Source: an uncultured Draconibacterium sp. (lineage in GTDB: Bacteria; Bacteroidota; Bacteroidia; Bacteroidales; Prolixibacteraceae). Taken from it: a stretch of 64,000 nucleotides of DNA. The stretch covers positions 3,389,001 through 3,453,000 of the forward strand of contig NZ_OY776414.1 in the NCBI RefSeq assembly GCF_963675585.1. Reading direction: 5' to 3'. Made by a program: the position numbers and the translations under genes. The number at the start of each line of letters is the position of its first letter. Position 1 is the first letter of the stretch. Under the pieces are notes generated by a model. The model did not search any database, was not told the DNA's origin, and worked only from the letters and a program-made list of their open reading frames with translations. Shown here piece by piece: positions 54,089 to 62,599 of the stretch.

Positions 54089-55459
54089 ATGGATTACATT
54101 AAAAGATATGTAGAGGAAAACAAAGACCGTTTTTTAGAAGATTTATTCGGATTAATCCGGATTCCGTCAATAAGTTCGATTCAGAGCCACAAGCCAGACA
54201 TGTATAAAGCGGCTGAATACTGGAAAAAAACCTTGCTGGATGCGGGAGCCGATAAAGCCGAAGTTTTTGAGACCGTGGGCAACCCGGTATGCTATGGCGA
54301 AAAAATTATCGATCCGAGCTTACCCACCGTGTTGGTGTATGCCCACATGGATGTAATGCCAGTTGATCCCATTGAGTTGTGGGAATCGCCACCCTTCGAA
54401 CCGGAAATTCGCGATGGTAAAATCTGGGCACGCGGTGCCGACGACGATAAAGGGCAAAGTATGATGCATGCCAAAGCCTTCGAACTGATGGTAAAAACCA
54501 ATACCCTTCCCTGCAATGTAAAATTTATGATTGAAGGCGAAGAAGAAGTGGGTTCGCCTAACTTAGGACTTTGGTGCGAGCAAAACAAAGAGATGTTAAA
54601 AGCCGATGTTATTTTGGTGTCGGACACATCGATGATTGATTCAAAAACACCATCGATTACAACGGGTTTGCGCGGATTAGCATACTGGCAGGTGGAAGTA
54701 ACCGGCCCAAACCGCGATCTGCACTCGGGATTATTTGGTGGAGCTGTTGCCAATCCTATAAATGTACTTTCGTCGATGATTGCCCAGATGGTGGATGAAA
54801 ACGGCAAAGTTACTGTTCCTGGTTTTTACGACGATGTTATGGACGTATCGGCAGAGGAACGTAATCTATTGGCCGGAGCACCTTTTGATGTGGAAGAATA
54901 CAAAAAGGCCATTGATGTAAAGGAATTAACAGGCGAAAAAGGATACAGCCCGATGGAATGCACCGGAATTCGTCCGAGTTTCGATATTTGCGGAATTTGG
55001 GGTGGTTACACCGGCGAAGGAGCAAAAACCGTTCTGCCATCAAAGGCTTTTGCAAAAATCTCATCGCGTTTGGTACCCAACCAGGATCATCATAAAATTG
55101 CTGATTTGTTTAAAGCACACTTTGAAAGTATGGCTCCCAAATCGGTAAAAGTGGAAGTTACTTCGCTGCACGGCGGACAGGGTTATGTTTGTCCGATTGA
55201 TATTCCGGCCTACCAGGCAGCCGAAAAAGCTTACAACGACACCTATGGCAAACGTCCGGTTCCCGTTCGCTCGGGAGGTAGTATTCCAATTATTTCAACT
55301 TTTGAACAAGTACTGGGAATTAAATCGGTGCTGATGGGTTTTGGCCTGGAAGCCGACGCCATCCACTCACCCAACGAAAACTATCCACTGGAACAGTTTT
55401 ACAATGGCATTAAAACCATACCACTGTTTTACAAGTATTTTGCTGAAATGATGAAGTAG
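54089..55459 (+). CDS. M20 family dipeptidase
   Basis: This 456-residue cytosolic metallopeptidase has zinc-ligand motifs VYAHMDVMPVDP (His near 86), GADDDKGQ (Asp), EGEEEVGSP (the catalytic Glu and a ligand) and a C-terminal His in DAIHSPNE. RDLHSGLFGG near 213 is the dimerisation-domain signature of the CNDP/DapE-like dipeptidase group. It should hydrolyse small peptides, probably dipeptides. No signal peptide is seen. It is a single gene with a terminator at 55587-55627. Confidence 0.93.
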   Translation: MDYIKRYVEENKDRFLEDLFGLIRIPSISSIQSHKPDMYKAAEYWKKTLLDAGADKAEVFETVGNPVCYGEKIIDPSLPTVLVYAHMDVMPVDPIELWESPPFEPEIRDGKIWARGADDDKGQSMMHAKAFELMVKTNTLPCNVKFMIEGEEEVGSPNLGLWCEQNKEMLKADVILVSDTSMIDSKTPSITTGLRGLAYWQVEVTGPNRDLHSGLFGGAVANPINVLSSMIAQMVDENGKVTVPGFYDDVMDVSAEERNLLAGAPFDVEEYKKAIDVKELTGEKGYSPMECTGIRPSFDICGIWGGYTGEGAKTVLPSKAFAKISSRLVPNQDHHKIADLFKAHFESMAPKSVKVEVTSLHGGQGYVCPIDIPAYQAAEKAYNDTYGKRPVPVRSGGSIPIISTFEQVLGIKSVLMGFGLEADAIHSPNENYPLEQFYNGIKTIPLFYKYFAEMMK

Positions 55460-55510
55460 TGTCTTACTTTTCATCGGATAACTTTTTTTAATCGCACCAT
55501 GTGATTGTTT

Positions 55511-55552
55511 GAAGGTTGGAGGCAGAAGGCAGAAGTTTGAAGTTTGAAGGCA
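55511..55552. repeat. GAAGNNN heptad array, six units
   Basis: Six contiguous 7-bp units begin at 55511, 55518, 55525, 55532, 55539 and 55546 (GAAGGTT, GGAGGCA, GAAGGCA, GAAGTTT, GAAGTTT, GAAGGCA). This is the cleanest copy of the family also seen at 15365, 15581 and 31959. Confidence 0.75.
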
Positions 55553-55586
55553 AACGAGAGAAGAATTCTGTTGACTTTGTAACGAT

Positions 55587-55629
55587 AAAAAAGGAACTGT
55601 TCAGATAAAATGAATGGTTCCTTTTTTTA
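55587..55629. terminator. Terminator between the M20 and GH29 genes
   Basis: AAAAAAGGAAC (55587-55597) and GTTCCTTTTTT (55617-55627) form a perfect 11-bp stem that works in both directions between convergent genes. The rest of the 320-base gap has only a 13-base direct repeat TACTGCGACTGAT (55662 and 55682, 20 bp apart). Confidence 0.75.
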
Positions 55630-55779
55630 TCTGCTGTTGCGCGATTCGCGAGACCGAGGTTTACTGCGACTGATCACTGACTACTGCGACTGATTACTAA
55701 TCATACAGCTGGTGCCTGATTGTAAGCATCCCCTTTTAAACCACATGATACAATTAGATAAAAATGCAAGTCAGTCGGT

Positions 55780-57537
55780 TTACTCTTTTATCAATTCAAT
55801 GTACATTAGTTCTACATTGTTCCAATTGTCTTTATCCGGAAGTAAGGACAGCAATTGATCACCTGGGTTTGTCAATTCTATTTTACCAAAATTTACGGTT
55901 TCAAAGCGGTCGCCGGTTGCGGATATTTCGGCATCAAGCTCTTTATCATCGCATTTTACCTTTATTTTTGCTGTTCCCGAAGTTCGTACTAAACCTTCCA
56001 CACGAAATACTCCGCTTGTTTTATTATTGAAAATCCACTCCAAACGTGTTCTTGCATCCACCCAGTTGTGTATAACCGATTTAGTCCCGCTTCCGCTTAA
56101 AAGCGCATGTTCGCCATACCCGGGATTATAAATATCGGCAAAATCGGCAGGGAGTAAAATGCTGCCTTCTTTTTCGGTGGGTTTGTTACTTGTTATTTCA
56201 ATTTTGCTTTTGGTTTTTAGTACCACAACCGTGTTAATTTCGTCGAAGGTAACCGATGGTGCATGTATTTGTAAATCGCCGTCAACAAACCTCCATGCAA
56301 AATGCTGGTTCGGATTCGAAAGCAGATACACATCGCTGATCCGGGTTTTTAATCCGGGTACTTTTAGTATGCCGTTTTTGGGCCAGTCGAAAACATGGAG
56401 GTACAATTGAGTATGTCCTTTTACCTCTTTTGTGGTACACCTGCCCCAGGGCAGTTTAAAAAACGGACTGGCCAAAGTGCCGTAAATCGATTCCCCGTTT
56501 TTTTGCATCCAAACACCAACTTCTTTTAATCGATCGACACTTGCTTTTGGAATTTCACCCTCTGCAGTTGACCCCACATTTAACAGCAGGTTTCCACCTT
56601 TGCTGGCAATGTCGGTTAACATGTGAATGATGTCTTTTGCCGATTTCCACTCTTGGTCGTACCATTTGTATCCCCAGCTGGTATTCATGGTCATACACAC
56701 TTCCCAGTCGTAATCGAGACCGCTTGGCGGCACGTGTTGTTCGGGTGTACTAAAATCGCCTTTCCATCCTTTGTACAGGCGGTTATTAGTGATCAAATCC
56801 GGGTAATCATCCACCACATTTTGCAAAGCCTGGGCCGCCTCCTCTGTCATTCCTCTTGGTGTGTCCCACCATAAAATATCAAGTCCGCCGTAGTTTTCAA
56901 GTATTTCTTTTACCTGCGGAACAGCTTTATTGTTTATGTAGTTCATAAGTGGTTCACGTTTTAAATCCGGATCCCAGTGTGGTTTTCCCTGTTCAATGTT
57001 GTAGTAGGTTCCACCCGGCTCGTGCCAGTCTTGTGCCTGCGAGTAATAAAACCCCAGGCGAATGCCCTGTTTTTTACATTCGTCGGCCAGTTCTTTTAAC
57101 GGATCGCGATCGAAAGGCGTTGCATCAACAATGTTGTATTTGCTTGCTTTGGAGTGAAACATAGAAAAACCATCGTGGTGTTTCGATGTAATTACAATGT
57201 ATTTCATGCCTGCAAAACGGGCCAGTTTTACCCATGCTTCGGCATCGTATTTTCCGGGATTAAAATTTTCAGCCAGTTTTTCGTATTCTGCTACCGGAAT
57301 TTCGGCACGTGCCATAATCCACTCACTAATTCCGGGAATTTTTTCGCCTTTCCATTCACCGGCAGGATCAGCATACAATCCCCAGTGAATAAACATTCCA
57401 AATCTAGCCTCGCGCCACCATTCCATTTTTTGATCCTGTTTTATGGTGGCTTCGTCTTTCAGTTCTGTTTTATCGGATTTTGATGAACACGAAAAAAGTA
57501 GAAAGGCAATTCCTAAAATAAGTAGTAATCTGTTCAT
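55780..57537 (-). CDS. Alpha-L-fucosidase, glycoside hydrolase family 29, lipoprotein
   Basis: This 585-residue lipoprotein has lipobox LFSC. The catalytic barrel has FIHWGLYADPAGEW, TSKHHDGFSMFHSKASKY and LDILWWDTPRG, whose Asp should be the nucleophile. After about residue 340 there are a beta-sandwich and a C-terminal carbohydrate-binding-like domain (SGTAKIKVKCDDKELDAEI). It is about 90 residues longer than the GH29 at 25637-27115 and only distantly alike, so the two probably act on different fucosides. It lies close to a PQQ-propeller protein on the same strand. Confidence 0.9.
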   Translation of the reverse strand: MNRLLLILGIAFLLFSCSSKSDKTELKDEATIKQDQKMEWWREARFGMFIHWGLYADPAGEWKGEKIPGISEWIMARAEIPVAEYEKLAENFNPGKYDAEAWVKLARFAGMKYIVITSKHHDGFSMFHSKASKYNIVDATPFDRDPLKELADECKKQGIRLGFYYSQAQDWHEPGGTYYNIEQGKPHWDPDLKREPLMNYINNKAVPQVKEILENYGGLDILWWDTPRGMTEEAAQALQNVVDDYPDLITNNRLYKGWKGDFSTPEQHVPPSGLDYDWEVCMTMNTSWGYKWYDQEWKSAKDIIHMLTDIASKGGNLLLNVGSTAEGEIPKASVDRLKEVGVWMQKNGESIYGTLASPFFKLPWGRCTTKEVKGHTQLYLHVFDWPKNGILKVPGLKTRISDVYLLSNPNQHFAWRFVDGDLQIHAPSVTFDEINTVVVLKTKSKIEITSNKPTEKEGSILLPADFADIYNPGYGEHALLSGSGTKSVIHNWVDARTRLEWIFNNKTSGVFRVEGLVRTSGTAKIKVKCDDKELDAEISATGDRFETVNFGKIELTNPGDQLLSLLPDKDNWNNVELMYIELIKE

Positions 57538-57734
57538 GGCCTGATATTAAGATTCTAATTAAGAAGTATAAATATCAGGATAAAAATTACAAATTCAATG
57601 CAGCCGCATGAATCAATCTACCATCAACATTAATTTTTCTGCGAAACAGTTGATTGCAACTTAGAATCGAAAGTGCAAAATATTTTTTCGAATAAAATAC
57701 CTACACCTTTTGCACATATTTTTGGTAATCAGGC

Positions 57735-59600
57735 TTATTCCATCATTTGTAAAGTTCCGAATGCGGCTTTTGTAAATTCATTTGAATTATGCGATGTAAC
57801 AGCCAAACCAACCAGAAGCTTCGCAGGAAGTTCTTGCTGGTATGTTGAATATAAATTCCAGGTTTTATTGTCGGAACTCATGTACGATTCAAACCTTGTT
57901 CCCACTCTCTTCAGACGAATCCATGTATTCGGAAAATCCACATCAAAGGTATTGCCGGCAGTTTCCATATCCGGATAAATGGCTTTCATTTCTCCGCCTT
58001 TTTCCGCACGGTATTGAAATTCGCAGCCACCGTTGTTTTTGTTTCGTGGCGTATTGTCCGGAAAAACCTGGAAATAAACATGCTTGCAGTTGTCGCTTAA
58101 ATCTTCGCGAGCCATTATTCCGGCTTTTGTATATTGATTGGCTTTACTTAATCCGCAAATTTGAACGCAAATATCAAAATCACCGGTCAGCTCTTTGTAC
58201 TTAAAGCCAAATTCGTCGTTAGTGCCCCAAATATCAGCACCGCCTGCAATCATTTCTATCCCATTGCTCGTGCTGCTTACTTTTCCTTCTTTGGTTGCAG
58301 CTCCCACATTTGCAAATTGCAATTCTGAATAAGAAACGTCCACGGCTTTATTTTGCATAGATGAACTCATTTCGCCAATACAGAAAAGGTTTTTATCACC
58401 GCGCAAATACAGTTTTCCGTTGCTGATCGCCGGAGAAGCATTCATCTTTTCCCCAATCGAATTTTTTGCAACAAGATCGAACGTTGCTCCAGGTCGGAAT
58501 ACAGTGATCATCCCCTCGTCGTTGGGCATATACACCAATCCTCCTACGATCACCGGCGATGAATACTGTTTTCCCAAATCTTCGATCCACAGGGTATTTC
58601 CGGTGGAGAGATCGATACAATACACCCTCCCGTTTGTCATGGTTGAAAAAAGGTAATCGTCGGTGGCAACAGGCGAAGGAACATAAAAAGCGCCTTCTTT
58701 TGTTTGCCACACCGCATGGCTTTCGGTAACATTTCCCGAACCGTTTGGTTTTATTGCCATAATCACACGCTGCGGCCAGGCACTGCTCATAATTACCAAA
58801 TCATTTTTTTGATTGTAAACCGGGCTGGAGCAAAAATCTTCTGAAGGCCCATCAACAAACCAATATTTCTCACCCGTACTTGGGTTGTAAGAAGTAATTT
58901 CTTTGTTTCCACCCACAATCATTTGCATTTTACCAGCCAGTTCTCTAAAAATTGGCGTGCTAAAACTGTGCGCCGGTTTGTCGAGGGAAACAGTCCATAC
59001 TATTTTTCCGGTGTTTTTATCCAGTGCGGCCAGAAAAGAATCGCCCTTACTCGTGCCATTTATAATTACTTTGTCTTCATAAAGAGCGGGCGAGCAACTA
59101 AAACCATGCGGGCTCGAATACTTTCCCGGGCGTTGTTGCCAAACCTGTTCACCCGAAAAATTATAGGCTGCCACAACCACCTCGTCTCCATCTAAAACAG
59201 AAACATAAACCAATTCACCATCTGTGGCCGGAGTGCCCGAAGCATAACTGTTATCGGGATGTATTTTTTCGAGTTCAGCAGTTAATATTGTTTTTTGCCA
59301 AAGTAGTTTGCCGTTACTGCTATCGTAACAAAGCAAGGCTCTTTCCTGTGTATCGGGCAAAGCAGTGAGTGTAAAAAGCCGGTCTTCCCAAATAATTGGC
59401 GACGAATGGCCGGTGCCGGGAACCGGACTTTTCCAAACCACATTTGTAACTGAATCCCAACGGGTGGGTAGGTTTATTTCAATACTTGTTCCATCGCCAT
59501 TCGGGCCGCGCCATATCGGCCAGTTTTGTGCCTGGCTATAAAATGATAAAAGGAAAATAAAAAATATAAGAGCTGCTTTTAAGGTTTTTAGCTTAGTCAT
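57735..59600 (-). CDS. Exported PQQ-like beta-propeller with C-terminal lectin-like domain
   Basis: The ATG at 59600 gives a 621-residue protein with a signal peptide (cut after YSQAQ); the TTG at 59630 is less likely. Residues about 22-400 are a propeller of PQQ-like (outer-membrane assembly BamB type) repeats: WPIWRGPNGDG, LLCYDSSNGKLLW, AALDKNTGKIVW and CIDLSTGNTLW. Residues about 430-615 form a concanavalin-like DUF1349-type domain (ELTGDFDICVQI, KAGIMARED, WIRLKRVG). No dehydrogenase active-site evidence is seen, so it is more likely a binding or scaffold protein than a PQQ enzyme. Confidence 0.82.
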   Translation of the reverse strand: MTKLKTLKAALIFFIFLLSFYSQAQNWPIWRGPNGDGTSIEINLPTRWDSVTNVVWKSPVPGTGHSSPIIWEDRLFTLTALPDTQERALLCYDSSNGKLLWQKTILTAELEKIHPDNSYASGTPATDGELVYVSVLDGDEVVVAAYNFSGEQVWQQRPGKYSSPHGFSCSPALYEDKVIINGTSKGDSFLAALDKNTGKIVWTVSLDKPAHSFSTPIFRELAGKMQMIVGGNKEITSYNPSTGEKYWFVDGPSEDFCSSPVYNQKNDLVIMSSAWPQRVIMAIKPNGSGNVTESHAVWQTKEGAFYVPSPVATDDYLFSTMTNGRVYCIDLSTGNTLWIEDLGKQYSSPVIVGGLVYMPNDEGMITVFRPGATFDLVAKNSIGEKMNASPAISNGKLYLRGDKNLFCIGEMSSSMQNKAVDVSYSELQFANVGAATKEGKVSSTSNGIEMIAGGADIWGTNDEFGFKYKELTGDFDICVQICGLSKANQYTKAGIMAREDLSDNCKHVYFQVFPDNTPRNKNNGGCEFQYRAEKGGEMKAIYPDMETAGNTFDVDFPNTWIRLKRVGTRFESYMSSDNKTWNLYSTYQQELPAKLLVGLAVTSHNSNEFTKAAFGTLQMME

Positions 59601-59716
59601 TAGGTTTAGTATAAAAATGTTTGACAACAAAAATTCGTCCTAAAAATAAGCATTTTTTGGTTCCTTTAACGAGCCTGATTGGGGTTTAATAAAATTTATA
59701 TTAACTGCAGAATGAA

Positions 59717-59965
59717 TTAACAACGTCCCCTGGCACACGGGCTGTTTGTGATAAAATAGCCAAAAAATGCACCAACAAGAATACTTTGAAAAATATCGCC
59801 GGCTGGAATTTTGTCCATCGACATTCCATCGGTAAAATAGAAAAAGCCAAAGCCTGCCACCGCTCCAATCAACATATAAACAGCTGTTTTTTTCGTATGC
59901 GGGTTGCGCCATTTTTTCTGAATCCAGCTACCTTCCTCTTCAATTTCTAACTTTTTAAACTCCAT
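59717..59965 (-). CDS. Small two-helix membrane protein, unknown
   Basis: This 82-residue protein has a charged N-terminus (LEIEEEGSWIQKKWRNPHTKK), two membrane helices (about 28-45 and 56-72) and a short tail with two Cys (NSPCARGRC). I do not recognise a family. It has a plausible ATG and lies alone between the propeller gene and the M23 peptidase. Confidence 0.5.
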   Translation of the reverse strand: MEFKKLEIEEEGSWIQKKWRNPHTKKTAVYMLIGAVAGFGFFYFTDGMSMDKIPAGDIFQSILVGAFFGYFITNSPCARGRC

Positions 59966-60052
59966 ATTTTATATCCAAATGTGCAGCCACAAACCTACCT
60001 TTTTCCCAAAAGTTTTTATGTGCGCTTTATCACACAGGAAAATAAAAATACT

Positions 60053-61339
60053 TTACTCCGAGTCGGCCAGAATTTCTTCTTCCCAGTGTATTTTCTGAAG
60101 TTCGTTCATCAGGGAATCTTTCACCACGGTAAACCGGGGCATATTTTCTTCTTTCACCGGCTCAACAGGTGGTGCTTTTACTTTAAGCGGATCGACCAAA
60201 CTGCCGTTTTTTGCCACTCTGAAATCGAGATGTGGACCGGTGGCAATTCCGGTAGACCCAACATAACCGATTATCTGGCCTTGTTTTACACGCGATCCGC
60301 TTGAAATGCCTTTGGCATATCCCGAAAGGTGCATATAGGTGGTCGTATAAACCGAGTTGTGTTTTATTTTTAAATAATTTCCGCCACCCCCTTTTTGATA
60401 GGCTTTTTTAATAACAGTTCCGTCGCCGATACTCATAACCGGAGTTCCTTTGGGCGCTGCATAATCAACACCATGATGCGGGCGGCGAATACGCAAAACA
60501 GGATGCATTCTTCCGTTGGAAAAACGCGAACTAATGCGCGAAAATTTTAGGGGTGCTTTTAAAAAAGCTTTACGTAAACTTTTCCCTTGGTCATCAAAAT
60601 AATCCAATCTATCGTCTTGATTAAAAATAAAAGCATAGTTGGCTTCTCCGTAATGATCAAACTGTACGGCATAAATTTCGCCAATGCCAATGGATAAGGA
60701 ATCAACAAACTGTTCGTCGTAAATTACCCGAAAACGGTCGCCTTTTTGAATGGCAAAAAAGTCGATGGTCCAGGCAAATATATCGGATAATTCCAACGCC
60801 AGCATCGGATCCTGGCCGTTATCCACCATGGCATTCCACAACGAGCTTTCCACTACTCCATGAGCAGTGCGTTGCCGGGTTTGTACTTCCTTTTCGCCTT
60901 TGTAAATCCCTAATGTATCTGTTAATTCGAAAACAGTATATTCCACTGCCGAATTTTCATACACAAAATATTTTGCCTGATTTGTTGAATCCTGACTTGA
61001 AAATATGGCGTAATTTTCACCGCTTTTAATTTTTCGAACATCAAAAACGGATCTCGATTTACGGGCAATCTTATCGATTGTTCCCATGCCTACACCTTTT
61101 TCATTCAGAATCTGGCTGAGGTACTGGTTGTTTTTAACTTTTCCGGTTTCAATACTGAACGAATCAACTGGTAATCCATATTTTAAAACAGGCACTTTTA
61201 CTTCCACAACCGTGTCCTGCGCAATAACTTCACTCTTTTTTGCCGTTTTTGGTGTACATGCAAAAAACAGATTTGCACCAATAACAAGTCCTGCTCCAAC
61301 CAACAATTTTAATCTTCCCTTCATCAAATGCATTTTCAT
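60053..61339 (-). CDS. M23 family metallopeptidase (cell-wall hydrolase)
   Basis: This 428-residue protein starts at 61339; ATGs at 61333 and 61324 are also possible. A signal leads to FFAC, a likely lipobox. The middle resembles a LysM/OapA-type domain (VGMGTIDKIARKSRSVFDVRKIKSG). The C-terminal LytM peptidase has the zinc motifs HHGVDYAAPKG and GPHLDFRV. It should cleave peptide cross-links in peptidoglycan, or act as a regulator of other hydrolases. Zinc ligands are intact, so activity is expected. Confidence 0.92.
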   Translation of the reverse strand: MKMHLMKGRLKLLVGAGLVIGANLFFACTPKTAKKSEVIAQDTVVEVKVPVLKYGLPVDSFSIETGKVKNNQYLSQILNEKGVGMGTIDKIARKSRSVFDVRKIKSGENYAIFSSQDSTNQAKYFVYENSAVEYTVFELTDTLGIYKGEKEVQTRQRTAHGVVESSLWNAMVDNGQDPMLALELSDIFAWTIDFFAIQKGDRFRVIYDEQFVDSLSIGIGEIYAVQFDHYGEANYAFIFNQDDRLDYFDDQGKSLRKAFLKAPLKFSRISSRFSNGRMHPVLRIRRPHHGVDYAAPKGTPVMSIGDGTVIKKAYQKGGGGNYLKIKHNSVYTTTYMHLSGYAKGISSGSRVKQGQIIGYVGSTGIATGPHLDFRVAKNGSLVDPLKVKAPPVEPVKEENMPRFTVVKDSLMNELQKIHWEEEILADSE

Positions 61340-61430
61340 AAGTGGTAAAAATAAGAAAACTTAATTCATATGTAATTTAGTATGATGATTTTAAAAAAAT
61401 ATTCAGAAATAATTTGGAATAGATGCGTAA

Positions 61431-61475
61431 GCCGTCATTCCGAATTTATTTCGGAATAATTTATGATTAAAGATG
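61431..61475. repeat. Degenerate REP-like element
   Basis: GTCATTCCGAATTTATTTCGG followed by AGATGCTG is a decayed member of the GTCATGCTGAA family, after the YitT gene. Confidence 0.4.
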
Positions 61476-61545
61476 CTGATTTGTCAATCGACAAAGAGCA
61501 TGCAGATTAAAGCGCCAACCTGAAAAGCGAATGAAAAGAGTTTGT

Positions 61546-62424
61546 TTACAGCTTTAATTTCTCAAAACCCTGACCGTATACGCCCATTACACTTCCCATC
61601 GAAATAAATGCGTTTGGATCAATTCTTTTAATTTCTCTGAAAATGGCACTCGTTTCTTTTTTGCGAACCACCGACATAATAATTTTAGTCTGTTCTTTTG
61701 TGTACCATCCCGACCCTTCGAGCAAAGTGACACCACGAATGGCCTGGTTGTTAATGTAGTCGGCAATTTCTTCGTAGTTTTTCGATACGATAAACATTTG
61801 TGCCGAACGATTTGCACCACTTAAAAACGAATCGAGCGAATAGGAAACCACCCACATGGAAACATAACCGTACACCAGCTTTTCGGGCGATTGAAACACA
61901 ATGTAAGAGGAAGCGATAATGACTACATCGCACAGTAAAATAATACGGCCGGGGCTAATATTGCGGTACTTGTTTACAATCATTGCAAAAATATCAGTAC
62001 CACCTGTACTTCCTCCTCTCGAAAAAACAATGCCCAGCCCTACTCCACACGACATACCACCAAGAATTGCGGAAAGAAAGGTATCGTTTACCAAAGGCTC
62101 GTTTAAAACATTCTGAAACAAGGCAAAGAAACCGGTTAAAACAGCGATACTGTATATGGTTTTTACACCAAAATTAGCACCAAGTATTTTAATGGCCACC
62201 AATACCAAAACCGCATTAATTGCCAGGAAAGTTAAACTTACCGGAATTTTTGTTGCAAAATAAACCACGGCAGCCACACCACTGATACCACCACCGGTAA
62301 TTTCGGCAGGGATTAAAAAAAGTACCCATCCGGCGGTGAACATGAGCAAACCAAATGTGATTATAAAATATTCTTTTAGCGTGCGTGCCAGGCGAGTATT
62401 TTTCGACAACATTTCCTTAACCAT
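61546..62424 (-). CDS. YitT family membrane protein
   Basis: This 292-residue inner-membrane protein has five or six helices in the DUF161 part (FIITFGLLMFTAGWVLFLIP, GGISGVAAVVYF, SRGGSTGGTDIFAMI). A cytosolic DUF2179 domain follows at the C-terminus (GVTLLEGSGWYTKEQTKIIM). This is the standard YitT layout. The transport substrate of the family is unknown. Confidence 0.92.
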   Translation of the reverse strand: MVKEMLSKNTRLARTLKEYFIITFGLLMFTAGWVLFLIPAEITGGGISGVAAVVYFATKIPVSLTFLAINAVLVLVAIKILGANFGVKTIYSIAVLTGFFALFQNVLNEPLVNDTFLSAILGGMSCGVGLGIVFSRGGSTGGTDIFAMIVNKYRNISPGRIILLCDVVIIASSYIVFQSPEKLVYGYVSMWVVSYSLDSFLSGANRSAQMFIVSKNYEEIADYINNQAIRGVTLLEGSGWYTKEQTKIIMSVVRKKETSAIFREIKRIDPNAFISMGSVMGVYGQGFEKLKL

Positions 62425-62546
62425 TTTATCCTTGTTTTTGAGTTTTAAAATTCGCGCAAAAGAACAAAGTCAAAAGCATAAACTATGTGATGTTTGTCAG
62501 GGATTTACGCCTTAACGGTAATTTAATAATACTTACTAAAATGTAT

Positions 62547-62580
62547 AAAAAAAGGACAGCAAAATTTGCCGTCCTTTTAA
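62547..62580 (-). terminator. Terminator after leuS
   Basis: AAAAGGAC (62550-62557) and GTCCTTTT (62571-62578), with an inner GCAAA/TTTGC pair, give a stem followed on the minus strand by a T run. Confidence 0.85.
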
Positions 62581-62599
62581 GTATAAATCATGTATTCTT

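Noticed and set aside
59640-59912. 90-codon minus-strand frame overlapping the small membrane protein
   Set aside because: It overlaps 59717-59965 in another frame; the latter has the better start, membrane helices and composition.
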